Of a DNA stretch of 18,251 bases, positions 6,520 to 13,406 are shown piece by piece. A program made the translations under genes and the position numbers. How positions within the stretch are numbered: position 1 is the stretch's first letter; each line of letters opens with the position of its first letter. The notes beneath the pieces were generated by a model, which was not told the origin of the DNA, made no database searches, and saw nothing but the letters and a program-made list of their open reading frames with translations. This DNA comes from an uncultured Collinsella sp. Lineage in GTDB: Bacteria > Actinomycetota > Coriobacteriia > Coriobacteriales > Coriobacteriaceae. The DNA lies in assembly GCA_902476475.1 (NCBI GenBank), contig CABSDO010000037.1, positions 1 to 18,251 on the forward strand, written 5' to 3'.

Positions 6520-6535
6520 ATGTCAACGATGCCAT
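6520..6535. promoter_or_regulatory. R1 operator-like site 1
   Basis: ATGTCAACGATGCCAT has a central CG and the half-site ATGCCAT. It shares ATGT(C/T)AACG(A/T)TGCCATT with 6665-6681 and lies just before the R1 start codon. Confidence 0.6.
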
Positions 6536-6610
6536 TGGTGGCACCTTGCGCAGTCATTTTTAACGCCTTCAAGTATATCCAACGCCTTCCCCACCATACG
6601 CTCACCACCC

Positions 6611-6628
6611 AAAACCTACCGTTCACCG
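6611..6628. promoter_or_regulatory. Weak version of the composite ACCGTTCAC element
   Basis: AAAACCTACCGTTCACCG carries the ACCGTTCAC core but lacks a clear GAAC half. It lies 47 bases before R1 site 2. CCGAACGG follows at 6643-6650, an opposite-strand CCGTTCGG. Confidence 0.35.
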
Positions 6629-6664
6629 ACATTTTTGCTTCCCCGAACGGCTTTTGTCGACCAA

Positions 6665-6680
6665 ATGTTAACGTTGCCAT
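6665..6680. promoter_or_regulatory. R1 operator-like site 2
   Basis: ATGTTAACGTTGCCAT has a central CG flanked by AA and TT, as expected for LacI-family sites, and its right half TTGCCAT matches site 3. Its centre is 145 bases from site 1 and 120 from site 3, spacings compatible with looping. Confidence 0.62.
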
Positions 6681-6784
6681 TGTGCAAACACAGAGCCACC
6701 GGGCGGCTCAAACGTTTACGCGCAAGGAATCGACGGTCCACAGGCACAGGGGCCATCGGTTCGCGTCTTATTTTGTGTCGCAAA

Positions 6785-6800
6785 ATGGCAACGTCAACAT
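6785..6800. promoter_or_regulatory. R1 operator-like site 3
   Basis: ATGGCAACGTCAACAT is the same motif in reverse orientation (minus strand ATGTTGACGTTGCCAT). It lies 63 bases before the lacE start. A partial half-site, CGTTGCCAA, follows at 6830-6838. Confidence 0.6.
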
Positions 6801-6862
6801 TTTGGCAACCAAACGTCAAAAGCTACCATCGTTGCCAACCCACCGACTCTTAGGAGCTTTGC

Positions 6863-8632
6863 ATGGAGCAACTCATCGCCATCATCGAAAAAGGCCAGCC
6901 CTTTTTCAACGCGATCGCCCGCAACAAGTACCTCAAGGCGATCCGCGACGGCTTTATCTCCGTCATCCCCATCATCATCTTCTCGTCCATCTTTTGTCTG
7001 GTAGCCTCGGTCCCCAACATCTGGGGTTTCTACTGGCCCGATGACATCAACAACGCCCTGTGGAAGTGCTACAACTACTCCATGGGCATCCTGGCCATCG
7101 CCTGCGCCGCCACCACGGCCAAGCACTTCGCCGACGCTCAGAACCGCGACCTGCCCAAGAACAACCAGATCAACTTTATCTCGTGCATGTGCGCGGCCAT
7201 CATCGGCTTCTTGCTCCTTTCGAGCGACACCATCGCCACGGACGCTGCCAGCGGCTTCAACACCACCTACCTTGGCTCCAAGGGCCTGCTGACCGCCTTC
7301 ATCGCTGCGTTTGTGACCGGCATCATCTATAAGTTCTTTATCAAGCGCAACATCACCGTCAAGATGCCCGAGCAGGTTCCGCCCAACATTTCGCAGACCT
7401 TTAAGGACATCATCCCCTTCTCCGTCTGCATCACCGTCTTTTGGGTCTTTGACATCGCCTTCCGCGCTGCTTTTGGCTTCTGCTTTGCCCAGGGCGTCAT
7501 CCAGGTGTTCCAGCCCCTGTTCACCGCTGCCGACGGCTACATCGGCCTTGCTGTGATCTACGGCGCCATGAGCCTGTTCTGGTTCGTCGGCGTCCATGGT
7601 CCCTCGATCGTCGAGCCCGCCATCGCCGCCGCCCTCGTTGCCAACATGACCGACAACCTGGCTGCGTTCCAGGCTGGCCAGCACGCTTCCGCTGTCCTGA
7701 CCCAGGGTGCTCAGTACTTCGTCGTCTGCATGGGCGGTACCGGCGCCACGCTCGTCCTGGTCTTTATGTTCTGCTTCCTGGCCAAGTCCCAGGAGATGCG
7801 CGCCGTCGGTAAGGCCGCCATCGTCCCCGTGTGCTTTGCTGTCAACGAGCCGCTGCTGTTCGCCGCGCCCATCGTGCTCAACCCCGTCTTCTTTGTCCCG
7901 TTTGTCTTTGCCCCGATCGCCAACATCTGGATCCTCAAGATCTTTATCGACTTCTTGGGCATGAACGGCTTTATGTACACCCTGCCTTGGACCGTCCCCG
8001 GCCCCATCGGCACCATCATGGGCTTGGGCTTCCAGCCGCTCGCCTTTGTGATGCTCGCCATCATCCTGGTCGTCGACTTTGCGCTGTACTACCCGTTCTT
8101 CCGTGCCTATGACGCCCAGAAATGCGCCGAGGAGGCCGAGATCTCCCAGGAGGAGCTCGCCGCCAAGAACGCCGAGAAGGCCGCCAAGCTCAACGATGCC
8201 TTCCAGGGCAAGGCCGACGCCAAGAGCGTTGCCGCCGGCGCCGCTGCCGAGGCCGTGAAGTCCGACGCCGCTCCCGCAGCACCCGCTGCCGAGGCTACGG
8301 CCACCAGCGACCTCAACGGCAAGCGCGTGCTCGTGCTCTGTCAGGGCGGCGGTACCTCGGGCCTGCTCGCCAACGCGCTGGCCAAGGCTGCCAAGGAGCG
8401 CGGCATCAATCTTGAGACCGCTGCCGAGGCCTATGGCAACCACGTGGACATGCTCCCCGACTTTGACCTAGTCGTCCTGGCCCCGCAGGCCGCCAGCTAC
8501 TTGGCCGACCTGCAGAAGGACTGCGAGCGCGTGGGCAACAAGTGCGTCGCCTGCCGTGGCAAGCAGTACATCGAGCTCTCCCAGAACGGCGACAAGTCTC
8601 TCGCCTTCGTCTCCGAGCAACTCTCGAAGTAA
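6863..8632 (+). CDS. lacE: Lactose-type PTS permease IICB (LacE)
   Basis: The 589-residue protein matches LacE in length and order. The IIC membrane domain spans about residues 1-415, with roughly ten hydrophobic segments. A charged, Ala-rich linker covers about 416-485, and a IIB domain runs from about 487 to the end. Lactose-specific LacE segments are VPNIWGFYW (50-58), NQINFIS (101-107) and VPPNISQTFKDI (172-183). GVHGPSIVEP (243-252, His245) and NEPLLF (328-333, Glu329) correspond to sugar-binding positions of this transporter family. Cys493 in VLCQGGGTSGLLANAL is the phospho-accepting cysteine. It imports and phosphorylates lactose using phosphate from LacF. AGGAG lies six bases before the ATG. 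It is divergent from R1 and upstream of lacG by 66 bases. Confidence 0.95.
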   Translation: MEQLIAIIEKGQPFFNAIARNKYLKAIRDGFISVIPIIIFSSIFCLVASVPNIWGFYWPDDINNALWKCYNYSMGILAIACAATTAKHFADAQNRDLPKNNQINFISCMCAAIIGFLLLSSDTIATDAASGFNTTYLGSKGLLTAFIAAFVTGIIYKFFIKRNITVKMPEQVPPNISQTFKDIIPFSVCITVFWVFDIAFRAAFGFCFAQGVIQVFQPLFTAADGYIGLAVIYGAMSLFWFVGVHGPSIVEPAIAAALVANMTDNLAAFQAGQHASAVLTQGAQYFVVCMGGTGATLVLVFMFCFLAKSQEMRAVGKAAIVPVCFAVNEPLLFAAPIVLNPVFFVPFVFAPIANIWILKIFIDFLGMNGFMYTLPWTVPGPIGTIMGLGFQPLAFVMLAIILVVDFALYYPFFRAYDAQKCAEEAEISQEELAAKNAEKAAKLNDAFQGKADAKSVAAGAAAEAVKSDAAPAAPAAEATATSDLNGKRVLVLCQGGGTSGLLANALAKAAKERGINLETAAEAYGNHVDMLPDFDLVVLAPQAASYLADLQKDCERVGNKCVACRGKQYIELSQNGDKSLAFVSEQLSK

Positions 8633-8641
8633 GTAACGCCC

Positions 8642-8675
8642 AGGGCCAGCCGACCATCCAAGACCGGCTGGCCCT
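8642..8675 (+). terminator. Hairpin between lacE and lacG (attenuator-like)
   Basis: AGGGCCAGCCG (8642-8652) pairs perfectly with CGGCTGGCCCT (8665-8675), an 11-bp GC-rich stem with a 12-base loop. Only TCGATTT follows, so termination is probably partial. It lies between the lacE stop and the lacG start and may reduce lacG transcription or stabilise lacE mRNA. Confidence 0.65.
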
Positions 8676-8698
8676 TCGATTTAGACGATTGGATCATC

Positions 8699-10138
8699 AT
8701 GTCCGTTAACCCTGCTAGCGTCACCAACCCGCCCGCGCAGTTTCCCGAGGACTTTATCTTTGGTGGCGCCACCGCTGCCTACCAGGTAGAGGGCGAGACC
8801 CGCACCCACGGTAAGGGCAAGGTCGCCTGGGACGACTTCCTGGAGGCGCAGGGCCGTTTCTCCCCCGACCCCGCCTCTGACTTCTACAACCAGTACCCCG
8901 TCGATCTGGAGCTGTGCGAGGAGTTCGGCATCAACGGCATTCGCCTCTCCATCGCCTGGAGCCGCATCTTCCCCCATGGCACCGGCGAGATCAACCCCGA
9001 GGGCGTGCAGTTCTACCACGACCTCTTCGCCGAGTGCCACAAGCACCACGTTGAGCCCTTTGTCACGCTGCATCACTTCGACACGCCGCTGCCCCTCTTT
9101 GAAAAGGGCGACTTCCTCAACCGCGAGACCATCGACGCCTTTGTGGACTTTGCCACCTTCTGCTTTAAGGAGTACGCCGACCAGGTGACCTATTGGTTCA
9201 CCTTTAACGAGATCTGGGCCGACGCCTCCAACACCTACATCGAGGGCACCTTCCCCGGTGGCGTCAAGGCACATCTGGCCGAGGCTTTCCAGTGCGAGCA
9301 CAACATGATGCTCGCCCACGCCAAGGCAGTGCTGGCCTTCCACAACGGCGGTTTTAAGGGCAAGATCGGCGTCATCCAGTCGTTGGAGTTTAAGTATCCG
9401 CTCAACGAGAACGACCCCGCCGACATCAAAGCCGCCAACAACGAGCACGTGCTGCAAAACCAATTTTTGCTCGACGCCACCTTCCGCGGCGACTACGCGC
9501 CCGACACCCTCGAGTGCGCCAACCGCCTGGCTGCCGTCTCGGGCGGCACCATCCAGATCCTAGACGAGGATCTGAAAATCATGCGCGAGGCCGCGCTCTA
9601 CAACGACTACCTGGGCGTTAACAACTATCAGTGCCGCTTCCTCAAGGCTTACGACGGCGAGAACGACCTGCACCACAACGGTACGGGCGAGAAAGGCACC
9701 GGTCGCTGGCGCGTTAAGGGCATTGGCGAGCATGTGAACAAGCCTGGCATCCCCACCACCGACTGGGACTGGATCATCTATCCCGAGGGCCTGTTCGATC
9801 TGCTCGTCTACATTAAGCAGCGCTACCCCAACTACAAGCAGATCTTCATTACCGAAAACGGCATGGGCTACAAGGATCCCTACAAGGACGGTTTCGTGGA
9901 CGACCAGCCGCGCATCGACTACATCGAGCAGCACCTGCGCTGGTTGCTCAAGGCCATGGAGGTGGGTGTCAACGTGGGCGGCTACTTCCTATGGAGCCTG
10001 CAGGATCAGTTCTCCTGGACCAATGGCTACAACAAGCGTTACGGCTTCTTCTACGTTGACTTTGAAACCCAGAAGCGCACGCCCAAGGCAAGCGCATACT
10101 GGTATAAGCACGTGGCGCAGACCCGTCGTCTGGACTAA
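8699..10138 (+). CDS. lacG: 6-phospho-beta-galactosidase LacG (GH1)
   Basis: The 479-residue protein is a family 1 glycoside hydrolase, close to LacG of staphylococci and lactococci along its length (FPEDFIFGGATAAYQVEG, PASDFYNQYPVDLEL, VEPFVTLHHFDTP). The expected acid/base is Glu171 in TFNEI and the nucleophile is Glu386 in ITENG. The phosphate-binding loop residues Ser439, Lys446 and Tyr448 lie in SWTNGYNKRYG. Trp440 after the serine is typical of 6-phospho-galactosidases rather than 6-phospho-glucosidases. It cleaves lactose-6-phosphate in the cytoplasm to glucose and galactose-6-phosphate, which then feeds LacAB. The Shine-Dalgarno sequence is weak (TTGGATC). It follows lacE in one operon across an intercistronic hairpin, and a strong terminator follows it. 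Confidence 0.94.
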   Translation: MSVNPASVTNPPAQFPEDFIFGGATAAYQVEGETRTHGKGKVAWDDFLEAQGRFSPDPASDFYNQYPVDLELCEEFGINGIRLSIAWSRIFPHGTGEINPEGVQFYHDLFAECHKHHVEPFVTLHHFDTPLPLFEKGDFLNRETIDAFVDFATFCFKEYADQVTYWFTFNEIWADASNTYIEGTFPGGVKAHLAEAFQCEHNMMLAHAKAVLAFHNGGFKGKIGVIQSLEFKYPLNENDPADIKAANNEHVLQNQFLLDATFRGDYAPDTLECANRLAAVSGGTIQILDEDLKIMREAALYNDYLGVNNYQCRFLKAYDGENDLHHNGTGEKGTGRWRVKGIGEHVNKPGIPTTDWDWIIYPEGLFDLLVYIKQRYPNYKQIFITENGMGYKDPYKDGFVDDQPRIDYIEQHLRWLLKAMEVGVNVGGYFLWSLQDQFSWTNGYNKRYGFFYVDFETQKRTPKASAYWYKHVAQTRRLD

Positions 10139-10184
10139 AGACTAGCGGGGTTGCCTGCCCACATAACCTGTCCCCATTTCTCAG

Positions 10185-10236
10185 CCGGGGGGGGCGGCAC
10201 GTCACACGGCGCGCCGCCCCCGGTCTTTTTGTTTTT
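10185..10236 (+). terminator. Rho-independent terminator after lacG
   Basis: A very GC-rich stem (left arm 10185-10198, containing eight consecutive G; right arm 10213-10223, GCCGCCCCCGG) is followed by TCTTTTTGTTTTT. The left arm has three extra G, so it can pair in several registers. Confidence 0.92.
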
Positions 10237-10250
10237 GGGCTGGTCGGGAG

Positions 10251-10320
10251 CCGTTTGTCTCGATCTGTAACATCTAGCCGAGTTTTTTGGTCCTAGCTGT
10301 TACAGATTGAGACGAACAGG
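10251..10320. repeat. Palindromic repeat unit A (class 1)
   Basis: Long arms (CCGTTTGTCTCGATCTGTAA at 10251-10270; TGTTACAGATTGAGACGAAC from 10298) are complementary over about 20 bases. Inside, CTAG (10273-10276) pairs with CTAG across a T-rich loop, GAGTTTTTTGG. It is the first of two copies in the gap between lacG and R2, and shares its interior with units C and F. Confidence 0.75.
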
Positions 10321-10337
10321 ATTGCTCTTTCCGAAGA

Positions 10338-10400
10338 ATCTAAATCTGTAACACGTAGCCCGCTTTTGACCGTCTACCTGTTACAAATCGAGACAAACGG
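10338..10400. repeat. Palindromic repeat unit B (class 2)
   Basis: ATCTGTAACA (from 10344) and TGTTACAAAT, followed by GAGACAAACGG (to 10400), form the arms; the interior is CGCTTTTGACCGTC. It starts 81 bases after unit A and ends nine bases from the R2 stop codon. The interior matches units D and E. Confidence 0.72.
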
Positions 10401-10408
10401 AGTAGGAC

Positions 10409-11437
10409 CTAACCCCGTATGTCCCTAACAGTCGAGCGTTCGACCAGCGTACTCGGCACATGAATCGCCTCGATAGACGAGCTCTCTCCAATCGCCGCCT
10501 CAAACGCAAGCTTACCGACACCGCGCAAATCAAATCGCAGCGTCGTCAGCCGATTGTGAGGAACAAGTCCCTCGAGTGCGTCGTCGATACCAACCACGCT
10601 CACGTCGTCGGGCACGGACAGGCCCGCGTTCTCGAGCGCGGCGATAACGCCCAGCGCCATCTGGTCATTTGCCGCAAGCACGGCAGTCGGCGCCTGCGAC
10701 CCGCCGGCAAGCACCTCGGCCGCAATCCGCTCGCCCATGGCGTACCCACTGTCCGCACTCCAATCGCCACGCAGCATCGGAGCGGCATCGACATGAGCAC
10801 GACCCAGCGTATCGCGCCAACCGGCCTCACGAAAACGCGAGGAAATCGAGTTTTCCGGACCCGCCACAAACCGCATATTCGAGTGACCATGTTCCAGCAG
10901 ATAATTGGTCAACAGCTCGCACGAACCATACTGGTCGGAGTCGATCGTCGTGCAGCGCGGATGCGCATACATGGACAGGATGACCGTTCGCACTCCCGGC
11001 TGGGGAACAAACTCCTCAAAATCGGGAGCCATGCGGTTCATGTTGAGAATCATGCCGTCGACGGGTCGCTCGACCATGCGGCGCGAGGCATCGGCAAGTG
11101 TATAGGGCTTGTCGCCGCCCATCTCGATCATAGTGACGGCAAAATCGTGCTCGCGCGCCGCTTGCATGATACCCTCGAGCGTCGCCAGGTTACCGACACG
11201 TGTGATGTTGTACATGCACAGGCCAATAGAACGATACGACCCGCCGCGCAACGCCGCTCCAGCAAAATTGGGACGAAAGCCCAGCTCTTCCATGGCGGCC
11301 AGCACACGCTTGCGCGTCTTTTCCGTCACGTTGGGCATACCGTTGACCACGCGAGACACAGTCTGGCGGCTCACGCCAGCGAGCGCCGCAACCTCTGCCG
11401 CGCTCGCCGAATGACCATTCCTTGTCTGCTGAGCCAT
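10409..11437 (-). CDS. LacI-family transcriptional regulator R2
   Basis: From the chosen start the protein has 342 residues: helix-turn-helix (AAEVAALAGVSRQTVSRVV, 13-31), hinge (FRPNFAGAAL, 54-63), and a sugar-binding regulatory domain with GDWSADSGYAMG, LAANDQMALG and VSVVGIDDALEG. Recognition-helix residues are Arg24-Gln25 and Arg29. The start is uncertain: GGAAGG sits almost against the ATG at 11437, a GTG at 11446 has GGGAAG at better spacing, and an upstream ATG at 11494 has no ribosome-binding site and would place the N-terminus against operator site 3. It is divergent from the second GH1-IICB pair and probably represses it, with a phosphorylated beta-galactoside as a plausible inducer. 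Three operator-like sites with half-site TGCTCAT flank it. Palindromic repeat unit B begins nine bases beyond its stop codon. Confidence 0.9.
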   Translation of the reverse strand: MAQQTRNGHSASAAEVAALAGVSRQTVSRVVNGMPNVTEKTRKRVLAAMEELGFRPNFAGAALRGGSYRSIGLCMYNITRVGNLATLEGIMQAAREHDFAVTMIEMGGDKPYTLADASRRMVERPVDGMILNMNRMAPDFEEFVPQPGVRTVILSMYAHPRCTTIDSDQYGSCELLTNYLLEHGHSNMRFVAGPENSISSRFREAGWRDTLGRAHVDAAPMLRGDWSADSGYAMGERIAAEVLAGGSQAPTAVLAANDQMALGVIAALENAGLSVPDDVSVVGIDDALEGLVPHNRLTTLRFDLRGVGKLAFEAAIGESSSIEAIHVPSTLVERSTVRDIRG

Positions 11438-11497
11438 GCCTTCCACGCTAACCTGCTTCCCAACTATTCCCCGCGCCCATGGCGCATCGTACATACA

Positions 11498-11513
11498 TCG
11501 ATAACGTGCTCAT
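11498..11513. promoter_or_regulatory. R2 operator-like site 3
   Basis: TCGATAACGTGCTCAT keeps the ACGTGCTCAT right part found in sites 1 and 2, with a weaker left half. It lies about 60 bases before the preferred R2 start, 132 bases centre to centre from site 1. Confidence 0.5.
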
Positions 11514-11569
11514 GATACCCGAGCCATATACCACAACATGAAAACTTCTGTCAATCAAAACCGCTTACC

Positions 11570-11591
11570 GAACAAATACAACCGTTCGCGG
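11570..11591. promoter_or_regulatory. Composite GAAC...GTTC element in the R2/lacG2 region
   Basis: GAACAAATACAA followed by CCGTTCGCGG. Apart from two inserted bases it is identical to the lacA-proximal block at 3531-3549. Confidence 0.48.
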
Positions 11592-11592
11592 C

Positions 11593-11609
11593 TGTTTGAA
11601 GTTGTTTTG
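11593..11609 (+). promoter_or_regulatory. TGTTTGA-type motif in the R2/lacG2 region
   Basis: TGTTTGAAGTTGTTTTG resembles the minus-strand reading of the lacA and lacF sites (TGTTTGA followed by TGTTC). It lies next to the composite element and may be bound by the same factor. Confidence 0.35.
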
Positions 11610-11629
11610 TTTCTATACATCCCAGCCAG

Positions 11630-11645
11630 ATGTTAACGTGCTCAT
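11630..11645. promoter_or_regulatory. R2 operator-like site 1
   Basis: ATGTTAACGTGCTCAT, central CG, right half TGCTCAT. It lies 22 bases (two helical turns) from site 2. Confidence 0.6.
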
Positions 11646-11651
11646 TGTCAA

Positions 11652-11667
11652 ATGTTCACGTGCTCAT
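11652..11667. promoter_or_regulatory. R2 operator-like site 2
   Basis: ATGTTCACGTGCTCAT differs from site 1 by one base and has the same orientation. It lies 120 bases before the lacG2 start, where it could overlap the promoter. Confidence 0.6.
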
Positions 11668-11787
11668 TTTGGTTCTAATCATTTTGAGATAGTGTTTATC
11701 GGGCTTTTTCACCGCTGAACGCTAACCAGGGAGCCTCCTGAGCGCAAACGCACAATATCGAACAGCGAGACGAGAGGGTGTATGCAT

Positions 11788-13230
11788 ATGTCTTTGCTAA
11801 ACCGCGTACAGCAGCTGCCGAAGGGCTTTGTTTGGGGCGCCGCAACCGCCGCGTACCAAACGGAAGGTTCCACGAAGGTGGCAGGCAAGGGTAAGACCAT
11901 GTGGGACGATTACCTTGTCGCCCAGGGTCGCTTTTTGCCCGACCCGGCCAGTGATTTCTACAACCGCTACGAGGAGGATATCCGCCTTTCTGCCGAGCAT
12001 GGACTCAACGCCATCCGTGTGTCCATCGCCTGGACCCGCATCTTCCCCAACGGCGACGATGCCGAGCCCCTCGCCGAGGGCGTTAAGCACTACCACGAGC
12101 TGTTCGCCTGCTGCAAAAAGTATGGCGTCGAGCCCTATGTGTCCCTGCATCACTTTGACTCCCCCGCCGCCCTGTTCAACCAGGGCGACTGGCTCAACCG
12201 CAAGACCGTCGACGCCTATGTGCGCTATGCCGAGTTCTGCTTCCGCGAGTTCCGCGAGGTCAAGAATTGGTTCACCATCAACGAGCTCATCAGCCTCTCG
12301 CACTCCCAATACATCCAAGGCAACTTCCCGCCCAACCATCACTTTGATGTGACGAGCGGCATCCAGAGCCAGCACAACGAGCTCGTTGCCCACGCCCGCG
12401 CCGTCAACCTGTATAAGGATCTTGACGAGACCGAGCACCTGGGCGGACGCATTGGCATGGTCAACGTCCTGACGCCGGCATATCCTGCCACAGACTCGCC
12501 CGCCGACCAGCACGCCGCCGACCTGTACAACGCCTTCTACACCGACTTCATCATGGACGGCGCCTTCCTGGGTCACTACTCCGCGCGCACCCTCTCACTC
12601 ATCAACGAGATTCTGCGTGCCAACAACGCCACGCTTACGGTTGAGGACAGCGACATGGAGGAGCTCGCCAAGGCGGCGCCCCGCAACGATATGTTCGGCC
12701 TCAACTACTATCAGTCGGCGTTTATCGCCGCCTACGATGGCGAGTCCACCAACAGCTTTAACGGCACCGGAGACAAGGGCACCTCGTGCTTTAAGTTTAA
12801 GGGCGTCGGGCAGCAGGTCGATATGCCGGGTATCCCCACCACCGACTGGGATTGGCTCATCTACCCGCAAGGCCTCTACGACACGCTCAAGCACATCAGC
12901 GCCACCTATCCCAACCTCCCCGTCATCTATATCACCGAAAACGGCCTGGGCCACAAGGACCCCGAGCCCGACGCAAACGGCATCGTCGCTGATCCCGAGC
13001 GCATCGACTTTGTCGACCAGCACATGGAGAAGGTGCTCCGGGCGCGCGCCGAGGGCGTCGACGTCCAGGGCTACTTTATCTGGAGCCTGCAGGACCAGTT
13101 CTCGTGGGCCAACGGCTATAACAAGCGCTACGGCCTGTTCTACATCGACTTCGACACGCAAAAACGCTACATCAAGCAGTCGGCACTCTGGTACAAGGAG
13201 CTCGCCGACACTATGGCGGACGCGCAGTAG
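11788..13230 (+). CDS. Second GH1 6-phospho-beta-galactosidase-like enzyme
   Basis: Numbered from an upstream in-frame ATG (11782), the 482-residue protein has acid/base Glu168 in TINEL and nucleophile Glu386 in ITENG. The phosphate loop is SWANGYNKRYG (441-451), with Ser441, Lys448 and Tyr450. The Trp after the loop serine argues for a 6-phospho-galactoside substrate. The start at 11788 is preferred because GAGAGGG is about nine bases upstream of it and only three from the first ATG. It is clearly a paralogue of the upstream lacG, but TFNE is replaced by TINE and many surface segments differ, so the natural substrate may be another phosphorylated beta-galactoside. It is divergent from R2 and followed by its own IICB gene, the reverse of the gene order in the lacE-lacG module. 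6-phospho-beta-glucosidase is the main alternative. Confidence 0.88.
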   Translation: MSLLNRVQQLPKGFVWGAATAAYQTEGSTKVAGKGKTMWDDYLVAQGRFLPDPASDFYNRYEEDIRLSAEHGLNAIRVSIAWTRIFPNGDDAEPLAEGVKHYHELFACCKKYGVEPYVSLHHFDSPAALFNQGDWLNRKTVDAYVRYAEFCFREFREVKNWFTINELISLSHSQYIQGNFPPNHHFDVTSGIQSQHNELVAHARAVNLYKDLDETEHLGGRIGMVNVLTPAYPATDSPADQHAADLYNAFYTDFIMDGAFLGHYSARTLSLINEILRANNATLTVEDSDMEELAKAAPRNDMFGLNYYQSAFIAAYDGESTNSFNGTGDKGTSCFKFKGVGQQVDMPGIPTTDWDWLIYPQGLYDTLKHISATYPNLPVIYITENGLGHKDPEPDANGIVADPERIDFVDQHMEKVLRARAEGVDVQGYFIWSLQDQFSWANGYNKRYGLFYIDFDTQKRYIKQSALWYKELADTMADAQ

Positions 13231-13251
13231 CGCATCGCCTCGCTTTCCCCC

Positions 13252-13298
13252 GAGAGGGGAGCGGCCCTATGCGATACAAACCCAGCCGCTCCCCTCTC
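13252..13298 (+). other. Strong hairpin between the second GH1 gene and IICB2
   Basis: GAGAGGGGAGCGGC (13252-13265) pairs perfectly over 14 bp with 13285-13298, with a 19-base loop. No T-run follows, so it is unlikely to terminate. It is placed like the 8642-8675 hairpin, between the two genes of a GH1/IICB operon, and may set different expression or mRNA stability of the two genes. Confidence 0.65.
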
Positions 13299-13406
13299 TC
13301 CCCCTGGGACCGACCCCGCCTGCACCCGGGCTTTTAGCAAGCGGGAGACCATATAGGTTTTCAACGTCCATGCCATTAAGATTTCATGCAAAGAGGAGCG
13401 TGAACT

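Noticed and set aside
6794..8443. 549-codon open frame on the minus strand, opposite lacE
   Set aside because: It is antisense to a full-length conserved permease. Its composition (Gly, Asp, Val rich) is the usual shadow of a GC-rich gene, with no recognisable domain.
10187..10194. Run of eight G as a phase-variable tract
   Set aside because: It is part of the terminator stem after lacG and not in a coding or promoter region, so length change would have little visible effect.
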